A DNA stretch of 64,000 nt from Lachnospiraceae bacterium (lineage in GTDB: Bacteria > Bacillota > Clostridia > Lachnospirales > Lachnospiraceae), in NCBI GenBank assembly GCA_017550425.1, contig JAFZPG010000084.1, positions 1-64,000 of the forward strand, given 5' to 3'. The position numbers and the translations under genes are program-made. The notes below the pieces were generated by a model. The model saw nothing but the letters and a program-made list of their open reading frames with translations. It had not been told where the DNA came from and did not search any database. Below are positions 36,029 through 44,539 of this stretch, in pieces (the first letter of the stretch is position 1; every line of letters begins with the position of its first letter).

Positions 36029-36287
36029 TGCAAAGTGCGGTAAATGTCTGCTGAGAGAGTATGATGGAAGTGATTATGCAGAAAAGGTACAAGCTTTCTT
36101 GAAACAGATACCCGATGGTGTTCGTACTCCTCCTTATGAATATCAACGACGCCTTCAGGTATGCGAAGAGTGTGACATGCTTAGTGACGGCATGTGCGCT
36201 GAATGCGGATGTTATGTGCAAGTGAGAGCGGCGAAAACCCCCTTGTATTGTCCGATCGGCCGTTGGGAGACCGACACCGATATGTGA
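36021..36287 (+). CDS. Cysteine-rich protein, DUF6171-like
   Basis: This 88-residue protein has Cys pairs C-G-K-C-L-L-R-E near the start, C-E-E-C-D-M-L near residue 48, M-C-A-E-C-G-C-Y-V near 58 and Y-C-P near 75, which is the arrangement I recognise as DUF6171 (small zinc-ribbon-like proteins common in Clostridia). The metal ion and role are not established. It overlaps the GH51 gene by 8 bp, so it is translated from the same transcript, but a functional link to arabinose use is not implied. Confidence 0.7.
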
Positions 36288-36361
36288 TACAAAACGCCCC
36301 CCTAATCGAGCCGATCTCACCGACTCCGCGACAATTTAGTAGAATGTGTGTTTTGGTTTTT

Positions 36362-36455
36362 TGAGACATAGTGTCTCACGGGAAAACGATCCATTTTCAG
36401 CAGACAGAGACCGTGAACGGCCGGTGCGTCCTGATTTCAGGACCACCGGCCGTTC
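36362..36455 (+). terminator. Dyad and strong hairpin in the 36.3-36.65 kb gap
   Basis: A perfect dyad TGAGACA-TAG-TGTCTCA (36362-36378) is followed by CGGGAAAAC. Then a long GC-rich hairpin pairs GAACGGCCGGTG (36415-36426) with CACCGGCCGTTC (36444-36455), with a second internal stem. It is followed by TGGTTTTCC, only a modest T-run, so termination is likely but not certain. No gene is visible in 36288-36650. Confidence 0.55.
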
Positions 36456-36563
36456 TGGTTTTCCGTCACACCTTAAAGCTGCCATATCTGTCCCCTGCCG
36501 CTCGGGGGCTTCTTCCGGGACTGCGATGCCGACGGGCAGCATTAAGGCGCTGCGCCGCCTCCC

Positions 36564-36592
36564 TTGCCACTGGCTGAAATATGTGGTAAAAT
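36564..36592 (+). promoter_or_regulatory. Promoter of the PAP2 gene
   Basis: TTGCCA (36564-36569), 17 bp, TAAAAT (36587-36592). Confidence 0.55.
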
Positions 36593-36650
36593 GAAAGTTG
36601 TGGGAGTGGATGGATGTCTGCTTTCACTACGGGATTAGGAGAGTAGTTTT

Positions 36651-37259
36651 ATGTTTCCTTTGTTTCAGTGGGACGGGGATTTCCTGCTCTGGGTGCAGGA
36701 GCACCTGCGGGCGGATGCATGGACCCCGTTTATGAAGACGATCACGGTCTTCGGCAATGCCGGCGTGTTTTGGCTCATACTTATGGCACTGATGTTTTGC
36801 ATGCCGAAGACACGGCGCGCAGCGTTTGCATCAGGACTGGCCATGCTGTTCGTGTTTCTGAGTTGCAATCTGCTGGTGAAGAATGTGGTCGCGCGGACAC
36901 GGCCTTATGAGGTGATCGAAGGTCTGGAGCGGCTGATCGCGCCCCCGGTGGACTATTCGTTTCCGTCCGGGCACACGGCCATCAGTTTCGGAGCAGCGGT
37001 CGCCCTGCTGTTCTACCTGGATTGCAGGATCGGCATCGGACTTTTGGCGCTTGCGGCGACGATCGCATGGTCCCGGCTGTATCTGGGCGTGCATTATCCG
37101 ACCGATGTGCTGGCGGGGCTGGCCTTCGGTATCGTAATGGGCATCTTGGGACATTTGGCGGCAGATCGTTTGATCGAGGTCGCCAAAGCGAGGATGGAAC
37201 GTAAGGAGCCGTCGGAGGCAAAACAGGAAGCGCCGACGGACGAAATAGAGAGGAAATAG
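36651..37259 (+). CDS. PAP2-family membrane phosphatase
   Basis: This 202-residue integral membrane protein has about five helices. The three phosphatase signatures are intact: K-N-V-V-A-R-T-R-P (about 80-88), F-P-S-G-H-T-A (about 105-111) and S-R-L-Y-L-G-V-H-Y-P-T-D (about 143-154). Members dephosphorylate phosphatidate or undecaprenyl pyrophosphate at the outer face of the membrane, the latter recycling the wall lipid carrier. Which substrate is used here is not clear from sequence. The C-terminal tail is charged and cytoplasmic. Confidence 0.88.
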   Translation: MFPLFQWDGDFLLWVQEHLRADAWTPFMKTITVFGNAGVFWLILMALMFCMPKTRRAAFASGLAMLFVFLSCNLLVKNVVARTRPYEVIEGLERLIAPPVDYSFPSGHTAISFGAAVALLFYLDCRIGIGLLALAATIAWSRLYLGVHYPTDVLAGLAFGIVMGILGHLAADRLIEVAKARMERKEPSEAKQEAPTDEIERK

Positions 37260-37302
37260 GATCGCAGATTCGGAAAGAGGAACTGCGACAGGAAGGGAAA
37301 AC

Positions 37303-38061
37303 ATGTTACACAAAGTACATTTGGATGAGGTTTCGGATGGAAAGGTCTACGGCCGGCGGGATATGGTACGCTTAGGCTGTGATGATTGTGCGGGTTGCAG
37401 CGAATGCTGTAAAACGGTGGGGGACAGCATTGTCCTCGATCCGTACGACTACGCCATGCTTTCGGCCTATCTGGGACTGGATGCCGCAGGGATGAACGCG
37501 AAGTATGCGTCGTTCGGTCCGGTCGGCGCCATGGTGCTGCCGCATCTGGTGATCGACGAGGGAACGGGCTGCCGCCTGCTCTCTGCAGACGGACGCTGCA
37601 CGGTTCATGCGGCGCGCCCCGGCATGTGCCGTTTATTCCCCTTGGCACGCATTTACGAGGAAGACAGGGTCACATACATCCATCAGATCCACGAATGTCC
37701 TAAAAAACCGAATAAGAAGATCCGGGTGGAGGAATTCATCGGGATCCGGAATATGGAGGCCTATGAGCGTTACCTGCTTATTTGGGACTCGTTTCGCAAA
37801 GCGTATGAGAAGATCGTGACTCCGGAGATCACGAATGAAGCCTTGGAGGAACAGACGAAGTTTATCCTGACATTGTTTTACCTGACGCCGTTCCCGGTAA
37901 CGAAGGGAGCCGACGGCACGGTGGATATGGAGCCGTTCTACAATGCGTTTTACCGGCGCATGGACACGGCCTATGAGGGACTCGGTCTGATCCGGGTGCC
38001 CGATAAAGAAGTGGAAGATTGGAAACACAAGCCGATCCGCAAGACCTGGCTGGAAGATTAA
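37303..38061 (+). CDS. YkgJ-type cysteine cluster protein
   Basis: This 252-residue protein belongs to the zinc/iron-chelating CxxCxxCC family (YkgJ). The cluster C-D-D-C-A-G-C-S-E-C-C-K is at about residues 27-38, with further Cys at R-C-T-V-H-A-A-R-P-G-M-C near 96-107 and a late H-E-C-P near 130. A YkgJ domain normally has about 120 residues; the C-terminal half here (about 150-252) is helical and unrecognised. Function in the family is largely unknown. It lies 12 bp before the enzyme I gene, so they are probably co-transcribed. Confidence 0.8.
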   Translation: MLHKVHLDEVSDGKVYGRRDMVRLGCDDCAGCSECCKTVGDSIVLDPYDYAMLSAYLGLDAAGMNAKYASFGPVGAMVLPHLVIDEGTGCRLLSADGRCTVHAARPGMCRLFPLARIYEEDRVTYIHQIHECPKKPNKKIRVEEFIGIRNMEAYERYLLIWDSFRKAYEKIVTPEITNEALEEQTKFILTLFYLTPFPVTKGADGTVDMEPFYNAFYRRMDTAYEGLGLIRVPDKEVEDWKHKPIRKTWLED

Positions 38062-38073
38062 AGGGGGAGACCT

Positions 38074-39741
38074 ATGACGCGATTGCAGGGAACCGGTGTC
38101 GTATCCGGAATTGCCATAGGGGAACTTACATACTATGAAAAAGAGTCGGCGGGAGAGCATGCGCGGACCTATGCCGGAGCAGATGCGGAGGAACATCGCT
38201 TCAATGAGGCGGTCTCGCAGCTGGACATTGAGCTGCTCGCGCTGAAAGATGCGGCGCTTTCGAGTGTCGGGAGTCAGGGCGTGAGCCTGTTTGAGGCATA
38301 CCGTATGATCCTGCAGGATCTGCTGTTTCTGGAACAGGTCGGCACGTACATTCGCCGTGACTATATGTGCGCGGAAGATGCGGTCCTGGAGGCCGGAAAG
38401 ACGCTGGCCGCAACCTTGCTTCCCATGGAGGATGCCTACCTGAAGCAGCGCGCGGAGGATGTCAAAGCCGTCGCGCAGCGTTTGTATGAGAAACTGGTGG
38501 GCGACCACGGCGACGAAGAACTGGAGCAGGCCAGGGGTATTCTGGCGGCGCAGACGCTGACACCTGCCGAGATGATGCATATCTCCCGGGACAGTGTCAC
38601 CGCGATCGTTTTGGAAAATGCCGCGGAGAATTCTCACGTTGCCATTCTGGCGGGACTCATGGACATCCCGATGATCGTCGGTGTGCGCCAGGGCCTGGGG
38701 CCGAAACTGAACGGCCTGATCGCGATCGCAGACGCAGAACGAGGTGCGCTGATCCTGTCGCCGACCGAAGAGGTGCTGGCTCAGTCAGAGAAACGGCGCA
38801 TTCAACTCGCGGAAATGAAAGAACTGTTGCAACAGTACGCGGAGCGCGACACGATCACGCAGGACGGAAAGAGGATCCGCATCGAGGCCAATATCAGCGG
38901 ACTCGTGGATCTGGACGGGGCGCTGCAGTACAATGTAGACGGTGTAGGTCTGTTTCGGACCGAGTTTCTCTTCCTGGGACGCAAGGAAGCACCAAGTGAA
39001 GAGCAGCAGTACCGCATTTACCGCAAAGTGGCAGAGCGCATGGGAGAGCGTCCGGTCGTCATCCGGATCATGGATCTCGGCGCGGATAAAATGCCGGACT
39101 ATATGATGACCGGGGAGGAGGAAAACCCCGCGATGGGACTTCGCGGCATCCGGTTCTGTCTGGAGAAAAAAGGCATGCTACGCACGCAGCTTTCGGCGAT
39201 CCTCCGCGCGGCCGTGTATGGCAGAGTCTCGCTGATGATCCCCATGGTGGTATCATTGTCCGAGGTTTTACAGGTGCGGGAGGTCCTGGAGGATGTGAAG
39301 CGCGACCTGACATTGCGGGGCGAACCGTTCCGTATGGTGTCGGTCGGCGTGATGATCGAGACGCCGGCGGCGGCGCTGATCAGCGATACGCTGGCGAAAA
39401 ACGTGGATTTCTTCAGCATCGGAACGAACGATCTGACGCAGTATACCACGGCGATGGATCGTCAAAACGCGAACTTGAAAAAATATATGAACCCGTACCA
39501 TCCGGCGGTCTTCCGACTGATCCGGATGACGGTCGAAAACGCGAGACGGGAGGGCATCCCCGTCAGCATCTGCGGTGAACTGGCTGCAGACACGACGCTG
39601 TGCCCGTACTTTTTGTCGATCGGCGTGACCGCTCTGTCGGTCTCCCCGATGCGTGTGTTAATGTTGAGAAAGACCATCTGTGAGATGCGGGTGGATGATT
39701 TTACAGATCGTAAAGATCAATGGAAGGAGTATTTCTCATGA
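38074..39741 (+). CDS. ptsI: Phosphoenolpyruvate-protein phosphotransferase (PTS enzyme I)
   Basis: This 555-residue cytoplasmic enzyme takes phosphate from PEP and passes it to HPr at the start of the phosphotransferase sugar-uptake chain. The N-terminal domain has the phosphoryl-accepting His188 in E-N-S-H-V-A-I-L-A (usual form T-S-H-x-A-I). The C-terminal PEP-binding barrel has G-V-G-L-F-R-T-E-F-L-F, R-I-M-D-L-G-A-D-K, G-T-N-D-L-T-Q-Y and Cys in S-I-C-G-E-L-A-A-D. It is about 15-20 residues shorter than typical EI, and HPr is not adjacent. A four-base ATGA overlap couples it to apt. Confidence 0.88.
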   Translation: MTRLQGTGVVSGIAIGELTYYEKESAGEHARTYAGADAEEHRFNEAVSQLDIELLALKDAALSSVGSQGVSLFEAYRMILQDLLFLEQVGTYIRRDYMCAEDAVLEAGKTLAATLLPMEDAYLKQRAEDVKAVAQRLYEKLVGDHGDEELEQARGILAAQTLTPAEMMHISRDSVTAIVLENAAENSHVAILAGLMDIPMIVGVRQGLGPKLNGLIAIADAERGALILSPTEEVLAQSEKRRIQLAEMKELLQQYAERDTITQDGKRIRIEANISGLVDLDGALQYNVDGVGLFRTEFLFLGRKEAPSEEQQYRIYRKVAERMGERPVVIRIMDLGADKMPDYMMTGEEENPAMGLRGIRFCLEKKGMLRTQLSAILRAAVYGRVSLMIPMVVSLSEVLQVREVLEDVKRDLTLRGEPFRMVSVGVMIETPAAALISDTLAKNVDFFSIGTNDLTQYTTAMDRQNANLKKYMNPYHPAVFRLIRMTVENARREGIPVSICGELAADTTLCPYFLSIGVTALSVSPMRVLMLRKTICEMRVDDFTDRKDQWKEYFS

Positions 39742-40274
39742 AGAAGGCGAAGAAGAAAGTAGAAGATTATGTACTGACCATTCCGGATTTTCCGGAGCCC
39801 GGCATTATGTTCCGCGACGTTACCTCCATCCTGGCGGACGCCGACGGCCTGAAACTGGCCATTGACGGCATTCTGGATCTGTTGAAGGACGTGGATTTTG
39901 ATGTCGTTGTGGGACCGGAGTCCCGCGGCTTTATCTTCGGCATGCCTGTGGCATATGAGATGCATAAGCCGTTCATTCTGGTGCGTAAGCCCGGAAAACT
40001 TCCGCGCGCAGTGGTATCGAAGGAATACGAACTGGAATACGGTAAGGGCACCATCGAGATGCACGCGGATTCCATCAAGCCCGGACAGAAGGTGGTCGTG
40101 ATCGACGATCTGATCGCCACCGGAGGCACAACAAAGGCCATTATCGACCTTGTTGAGGAAATGGGCGGCTCCGTAGTGAAATGCGTCTTCCTGATGGAAT
40201 TAGCGGGCCTGGATGGCAGAAAGAAGCTCGAGGGCACCGACGTGGACAGCGTGATCATCTACGAAGGCAAATAA
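39738..40274 (+). CDS. apt: Adenine phosphoribosyltransferase
   Basis: This 178-residue enzyme salvages adenine to AMP using PRPP. The PRPP-binding motif V-V-V-I-D-D-L-I-A-T-G-G-T-T-K-A is at about 117-132. G-P-E-S-R-G-F-I-F-G near 57 and V-R-K-P-G-K-L-P near 80 are family signatures. AAGGAG at 39724-39729 fixes the start at 39738, overlapping the ptsI stop by four bases. Coupling of apt to ptsI is unusual; apt more often sits beside relA or secDF. Confidence 0.93.
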   Translation: MKKAKKKVEDYVLTIPDFPEPGIMFRDVTSILADADGLKLAIDGILDLLKDVDFDVVVGPESRGFIFGMPVAYEMHKPFILVRKPGKLPRAVVSKEYELEYGKGTIEMHADSIKPGQKVVVIDDLIATGGTTKAIIDLVEEMGGSVVKCVFLMELAGLDGRKKLEGTDVDSVIIYEGK

Positions 40275-40300
40275 ATCGATCTTTGACAGGGGGAGGAACC

Positions 40301-41218
40301 ATGACTTTACAACAAATGAAATACCTGCTTGAGGTGGTGCGTTGCGGTTCCATCTCCGAAGCGGCAAAAGAACTGTTCATTTCCCAGCCGTCGCTGTCGG
40401 CGGCCGTGCGTGAAGTCGAGAAGGAGATGAACATCGAGATCTTTCATCGCACGCCGAAGGGCATGCAGCTCACGACCGACGGGACCGAGCTCTTATCCTT
40501 CGTGCGCCCGGTCGTGGAGCAGAGCAACCTTCTCGACCAGCGCTATAAGGACCGCGGCCCCGCGAAGATGCTGTGCTCGGTATCGACCCAGCATTATTCG
40601 TTTGCGGTCGATGCGTTCGTCAGCCTGATCTCGCGCCTGAACATCCCGGAGTACGAGTTTGCGCTACGTGAGACGCAGACGGCGAAGATCATCGAGGACG
40701 TGGCCGAATTCCGCAGCGAGATCGGCCTGCTCTACCTGAGCTCGTTCAATGAAAAGGTCATCCTGAAGCGCCTGCGCGAGGGGCAGTTGGAGTTCATCCC
40801 GCTTTTTACTGCGAAACCGCATGTTTTCATCGCGGTCAATCATCCCCTGGCAGCGAAAGAACGCGTGACCATGGACGATCTCGAACCCTACCCGATCCTT
40901 TCGTTCGAGCAGGGCGAATGCAACTCCGTCTACTATTCGGAGGAGCTGATGAGCCAGGTGCCGCACAGCAAGCACATCCACGTCAGCGATCGCGCGACGC
41001 TCTTTAACCTGGTCATCGGCCTGGGCGGTTATACCATTTCCAGCGGCGTCCTGTCGAGCGACCTAAACGGCGAGAGGATCATTTCCCGCCCGCTCGAGTG
41101 CGACGAGGAAATGTGGATCGGCTACATCAAACACGAGAAGAGCCTTTTAGGCAGTTTCGCGACACAGTATATCGAGGAACTGAAGACCGTGATCCAAAAA
41201 CAGGGATTACGGGCATAA
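40301..41218 (+). CDS. LysR-family transcriptional regulator
   Basis: This 305-residue regulator has an N-terminal winged HTH (M-T-L-Q-Q-M-K-Y-L-L-E-V-V, then I-S-E-A-A-K-E-L-F-I-S-Q-P-S-L-S) and a two-lobed ligand domain (S-T-Q-H-Y-S-F-A-V near 95, R-S-E-I-G-L-L-Y-L-S near 140). GGGGGAGG precedes the ATG. It follows apt by 26 bp in the same direction, so it may be co-transcribed with ptsI-apt, unlike the usual divergent arrangement of LysR genes. The effector and targets are unknown. Confidence 0.88.
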   Translation: MTLQQMKYLLEVVRCGSISEAAKELFISQPSLSAAVREVEKEMNIEIFHRTPKGMQLTTDGTELLSFVRPVVEQSNLLDQRYKDRGPAKMLCSVSTQHYSFAVDAFVSLISRLNIPEYEFALRETQTAKIIEDVAEFRSEIGLLYLSSFNEKVILKRLREGQLEFIPLFTAKPHVFIAVNHPLAAKERVTMDDLEPYPILSFEQGECNSVYYSEELMSQVPHSKHIHVSDRATLFNLVIGLGGYTISSGVLSSDLNGERIISRPLECDEEMWIGYIKHEKSLLGSFATQYIEELKTVIQKQGLRA

Positions 41219-41311
41219 TCAATGTGATATTTGGTCTTAAATCCGTAGTATATAGGTGAAGGAGGATTTCAAGACCGGATAGAACAGAGGAATCCTCCCA
41301 AAGGAGGAGTT

Positions 41312-42991
41312 ATGAAAAAAACAAATATCTTAAAAGTGATGGCTATCGCGGCTTCCACGCTTTTTTTGACGGGATGCCCGAAATATGACCCCAGAGTGCG
41401 CACGGACGATTATACGACCGCTGCGTGGACCATAACATCGATCGATGAAAAATCGTTCCCGGATCCGATATTTCGGGAGTATGTTTTGACTCAGATCGAT
41501 CGGGATAATGACGGGATCCTCAACAGTGATGAGGTTCATGGCACGACCATTCTCGAAGTGAATGACCTAGGCATCATAGACTTAACGGGAATCAAGTACT
41601 TTAGGGAACTGCGGGAAATGAATTGTTCCGGGAACTATTTGCAAGAATTGGATGCTTCCGGTTTTCAGTGGCTGGGAACGTTGACTTGCAACAACAATCC
41701 GTTGAAGGAACTGACTGTTTCGGGAGATGGTTGGTTGACGGCCTTACGTTCTGCAGACACGATACTGACGAGTTTGGATGTCAGCGGATTGAGGAATCTG
41801 ACGGAGCTGAGTGTTGATAAGGACGTGGAAGTTATCGGTGCGGAGAGAGATGACTTGATAGTCATACGCGTGGCACGTTCGTCGCATCCGAAGTGGGAGA
41901 CGATCCCGACACTGGCGTTTGTTTCTCCGACACCTCAGGAAGGTTTGATACCGATCGATCGTGAGATTTTTCCAGATGACGTTTTTCGCGAGTATATATC
42001 CGACAATTGTGATACTAATGGTGACGGGGCTCTTTCCGAGTCGGAGATCGGCGAAACTTTTATCATGGAACTTCAGGGCCTGAAGATCAAGGATCTGACG
42101 GGCCTCAGCCTGTTTTTCAATGTTAATTATTTGAATGCCAGAGAGCTGGAGCTGGAGGAACTGGATCTGTCAGCAAACGGCGAACTGGAGATCTTGATAT
42201 GTACAAATTGCGGATTAAAGAGCCTGAACCTTTCAAATAACGATAAACTCCATGATCTGTTTTGCGGAGGGAACCGCCTCGAAAGTTTGGATGTGAGTCA
42301 GAACCTGCAACTGAAAGCGCTGGACTGCAGCGAAAACAGATTGAGCAGTTTGGACGTGACTCATAACACGGCTTTGAAATATCTGAGATGTGACACTAAT
42401 CCATTGCTGAAGAGTTTGGATCTGTCGAATAATCCCGATCTGGAGTCTTTATGGTGTCAGGATTGTAGCTTGACGAGTCTGGATCTGACCCATAACCCTC
42501 GACTGTTCTTGGATGAAGAGAGGGAATATGGTTTGGTATGGCCGACCGTTTCGTTTTCGGGAAACCTGTTTACGTATCCTAAATACCCGGCTGGTTTAGT
42601 GTTTATCGACGCCGGTTCTTTTCCGGATCAGGCATTCAGAAGGTATATCAAAACGGAGATCGATAAGAATGACGATGGGGTGCTTAGCGATCAAGAAATA
42701 CTTGCGACTGTTTCTATCGATGTGAGCGGACTCGATCCGATGAGGGAGTTTCTGATTCAATCTTTGGAGGGAATCGAGATTTTCTCTGAATTGCAGTATT
42801 TGAATTGCAGTAATAATCGATTGGAAGACATGGATCTGAGTAAGAATACAAAACTGAAAGAATTAAAGTGCACGAATAATCATTTCCGCACTTTGGACAT
42901 CGCGGGTTATCCGTGGCTTGAGACCCTCTGTGTTTCAGAGGGGGTCAATGTGACCGGAGCCCGGGAAGGTTTGTCGATCGTTCGTGAATGA
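41312..42991 (+). CDS. Surface lipoprotein with leucine-rich and EF-hand-like repeats
   Basis: This 559-residue lipoprotein has lipobox F-L-T-G-C (Cys22). Three modules each start with a phrase like F-P-D-x-x-F-R-x-Y-I and an EF-hand-type calcium loop: D-R-D-N-D-G-I-L-N-S-D-E (about 63), D-T-N-G-D-G-A-L-S-E-S-E (about 234) and D-K-N-D-D-G-V-L-S-D-Q-E (about 449). Each is followed by leucine-rich repeats of about 20-21 residues (L-x-x-L-D-x-S-x-N-x-x-L-x-x-L-x-C). It is likely a calcium-stabilised extracellular binding protein; the partner is unknown. GGAGGAG precedes the ATG. It is a single gene, and the 93-bp upstream gap shows no clear operator. Confidence 0.8.
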   Translation: MKKTNILKVMAIAASTLFLTGCPKYDPRVRTDDYTTAAWTITSIDEKSFPDPIFREYVLTQIDRDNDGILNSDEVHGTTILEVNDLGIIDLTGIKYFRELREMNCSGNYLQELDASGFQWLGTLTCNNNPLKELTVSGDGWLTALRSADTILTSLDVSGLRNLTELSVDKDVEVIGAERDDLIVIRVARSSHPKWETIPTLAFVSPTPQEGLIPIDREIFPDDVFREYISDNCDTNGDGALSESEIGETFIMELQGLKIKDLTGLSLFFNVNYLNARELELEELDLSANGELEILICTNCGLKSLNLSNNDKLHDLFCGGNRLESLDVSQNLQLKALDCSENRLSSLDVTHNTALKYLRCDTNPLLKSLDLSNNPDLESLWCQDCSLTSLDLTHNPRLFLDEEREYGLVWPTVSFSGNLFTYPKYPAGLVFIDAGSFPDQAFRRYIKTEIDKNDDGVLSDQEILATVSIDVSGLDPMREFLIQSLEGIEIFSELQYLNCSNNRLEDMDLSKNTKLKELKCTNNHFRTLDIAGYPWLETLCVSEGVNVTGAREGLSIVRE

Positions 42992-43038
42992 GGTATCAGA
43001 GACTGTTCTGATGCGGTTTTACACCGGGTGGGATAGCT

Positions 43039-43632
43039 ATGGCGAAGGAAAAAGGTTTTTATCTGAGCATCAAAGAGGGCGACCGCGGCGACGACACGGA
43101 GGCCTTTATCCGCGCAGCTTTGGCGCACGAGGGAATCTTGCAGTGGGCCTATATTCTGCATGATAAGGAATACTACAACGAGCACGATATGAACATCCGC
43201 CGCTACGGTCTGCAATATGACTGGGCGGATGGTTTCCCCGGGATGGAGAAATATGCTTCTGCCGAAGAATATATCGAGGAATACATGAATAAACCGCCGT
43301 ATCTCGGCGATAAAAAGCCAAACCGGTGGTGTATGGTCTGCATTGTTGCGCCTACGGTCACGGCGGCAGATTTTGCACAGTGGCTCGGCGTGCCGGGGCA
43401 TTTCCCGCGTCTGCTGGATGGCCGCTACTGGATCTCCGAGGCGCTGAAGGACCTGACCGGGGAGAATAAGCACAAGCAGGCCCTGGACCGGCACCTGTAC
43501 CCCGACGAAGAGGTAAAGGCGAACTTTGATTTCAGGGATTACATAACGAACACAAAGGAGCCCGTGCGCAAGTCCCTGGCGGACGGTTTTTGGAAGCGCT
43601 GGGCGGACCTCTTTTGGAAGAAGAAAGACTAG
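43039..43632 (+). CDS. Rep_2-like (rolling-circle replication initiator-related) protein
   Basis: This 197-residue protein has segments Q-W-A-Y-I-L-H-D-K-E near residue 35, V-A-P-T-V-T-A-A-D-F-A-Q-W-L near 108 and E-E-V-K-A-N-F-D-F near 171. These resemble the Rep_2 family of plasmid replication initiators, which carry K-x-H-x-H followed by a catalytic Tyr. Here the metal-binding H-x-H position appears as N-R-W-C-M-V, so nuclease activity is doubtful. It stands alone with a terminator that it once shared with convergent metF. It is probably a chromosomal relic or repurposed Rep protein. The family call is by eye and moderate. Confidence 0.5.
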   Translation: MAKEKGFYLSIKEGDRGDDTEAFIRAALAHEGILQWAYILHDKEYYNEHDMNIRRYGLQYDWADGFPGMEKYASAEEYIEEYMNKPPYLGDKKPNRWCMVCIVAPTVTAADFAQWLGVPGHFPRLLDGRYWISEALKDLTGENKHKQALDRHLYPDEEVKANFDFRDYITNTKEPVRKSLADGFWKRWADLFWKKKD

Positions 43633-43640
43633 GAGATATC

Positions 43641-43682
43641 CCTAAATAGAGTAAAAGCCGGGTGGCTTGCCACCCGGCTTTT
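43641..43682. terminator. Bidirectional terminator fused to an array-1 half-unit
   Basis: A 14-bp perfect stem AAAAGCCGGGTGGC / GCCACCCGGCTTTT (43653-43682) with a 2-base loop would end transcripts on either strand. Directly before it, CCTAAATAGAGTAAAA (43641-43656) closely matches the left half-unit of the palindromic array at 5.2-5.5 kb. On the minus strand it would originally have served metF. Confidence 0.8.
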
Positions 43683-43729
43683 ATTATGCCGTGATCAAAT
43701 TATACACTGCTTCGTCTGGCTTGATGGTT

Positions 43730-44539
43730 CTAGAACTGGATGCTCCTGATAAAGGAAAGAACCTTATCAAGAGCATCATCCGCAGAGATATCAAGCCAGT
43801 TCTTATCTGACTTATGGAATTCCCGCAGATATCCGGGATCGTTGAACATTTGTTCCACTCGTTTGATGATGGTGTCCATATTTGAAACAGATTTTAAGGT
43901 AGGATCATTAAAGATATATTTTTGAATGCACTCCTTGAGTTGCCCCATATTCACCTGATCACTCAGAAAACAGATATCAAAAATATCTTTATATCGGGTG
44001 CTTCGTTTTTCGAATCTGACCATGGATTTAAGTTTTTCCGCAATCATCTGAGCGGGAGAGTTTACAAGAATACTGATGGCATCTTCTTGAAAGCTTAGAT
44101 CATAAGCATACTCATTCTGCTCTATGGAAAGATCGTTATGTACACCTATATCCATTTTTAGGGAGATGGATGTTCCTTCGATGTCGGTGATGGAAATATG
44201 AACTCGCTTTCCTTTGTAATCTTGATGGTTGAGTTCTGTGATAGGGCTCGTGAGTTTAATAGTCAGCCCGTCAATGCAGTTCAGTTTTTCGACAAATCTT
44301 CTGATGGAGTCATCTGAAATAGAATACCTGATAAAATCCAGATCAAGATCCAGGGTGGCACGTCGCGCATTTTGGGAAATGCTTCTCATGACTACACCAC
44401 CTTTAATGGTTGCTTTTTCGGTCATCCCGCTGTCTGCTATGGCCTTTAGTATGATATCCTGTCCGAGTTTTGACTGTGCGTTTTGTTCATTATACCCGGA
44501 CGATTTTATCCGTTCAATTTCTTCATATAGGTTTATCAT
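43730..44539 (-). CDS. abiEii: AbiEii-type nucleotidyltransferase toxin
   Basis: This 269-residue protein of the AbiEii/AbiGii family is the toxin of type IV toxin-antitoxin and phage-abortive systems. Motifs visible: I-K-G-G-V-V-M-R (about 45-52), the acidic pair T-L-D-L-D-L-D-F near 62-69, the K-M-D-I-G-V strand near 128, and E-K-L-K-S-M-V-R-F, then T-R-Y-K-D-I-F-D-I near 170-190. Related MenT-type toxins add nucleotides to tRNA ends. The gene overlaps the upstream antitoxin gene by four bases, as in known abiE operons. Confidence 0.85.
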   Translation of the reverse strand: MINLYEEIERIKSSGYNEQNAQSKLGQDIILKAIADSGMTEKATIKGGVVMRSISQNARRATLDLDLDFIRYSISDDSIRRFVEKLNCIDGLTIKLTSPITELNHQDYKGKRVHISITDIEGTSISLKMDIGVHNDLSIEQNEYAYDLSFQEDAISILVNSPAQMIAEKLKSMVRFEKRSTRYKDIFDICFLSDQVNMGQLKECIQKYIFNDPTLKSVSNMDTIIKRVEQMFNDPGYLREFHKSDKNWLDISADDALDKVLSFIRSIQF

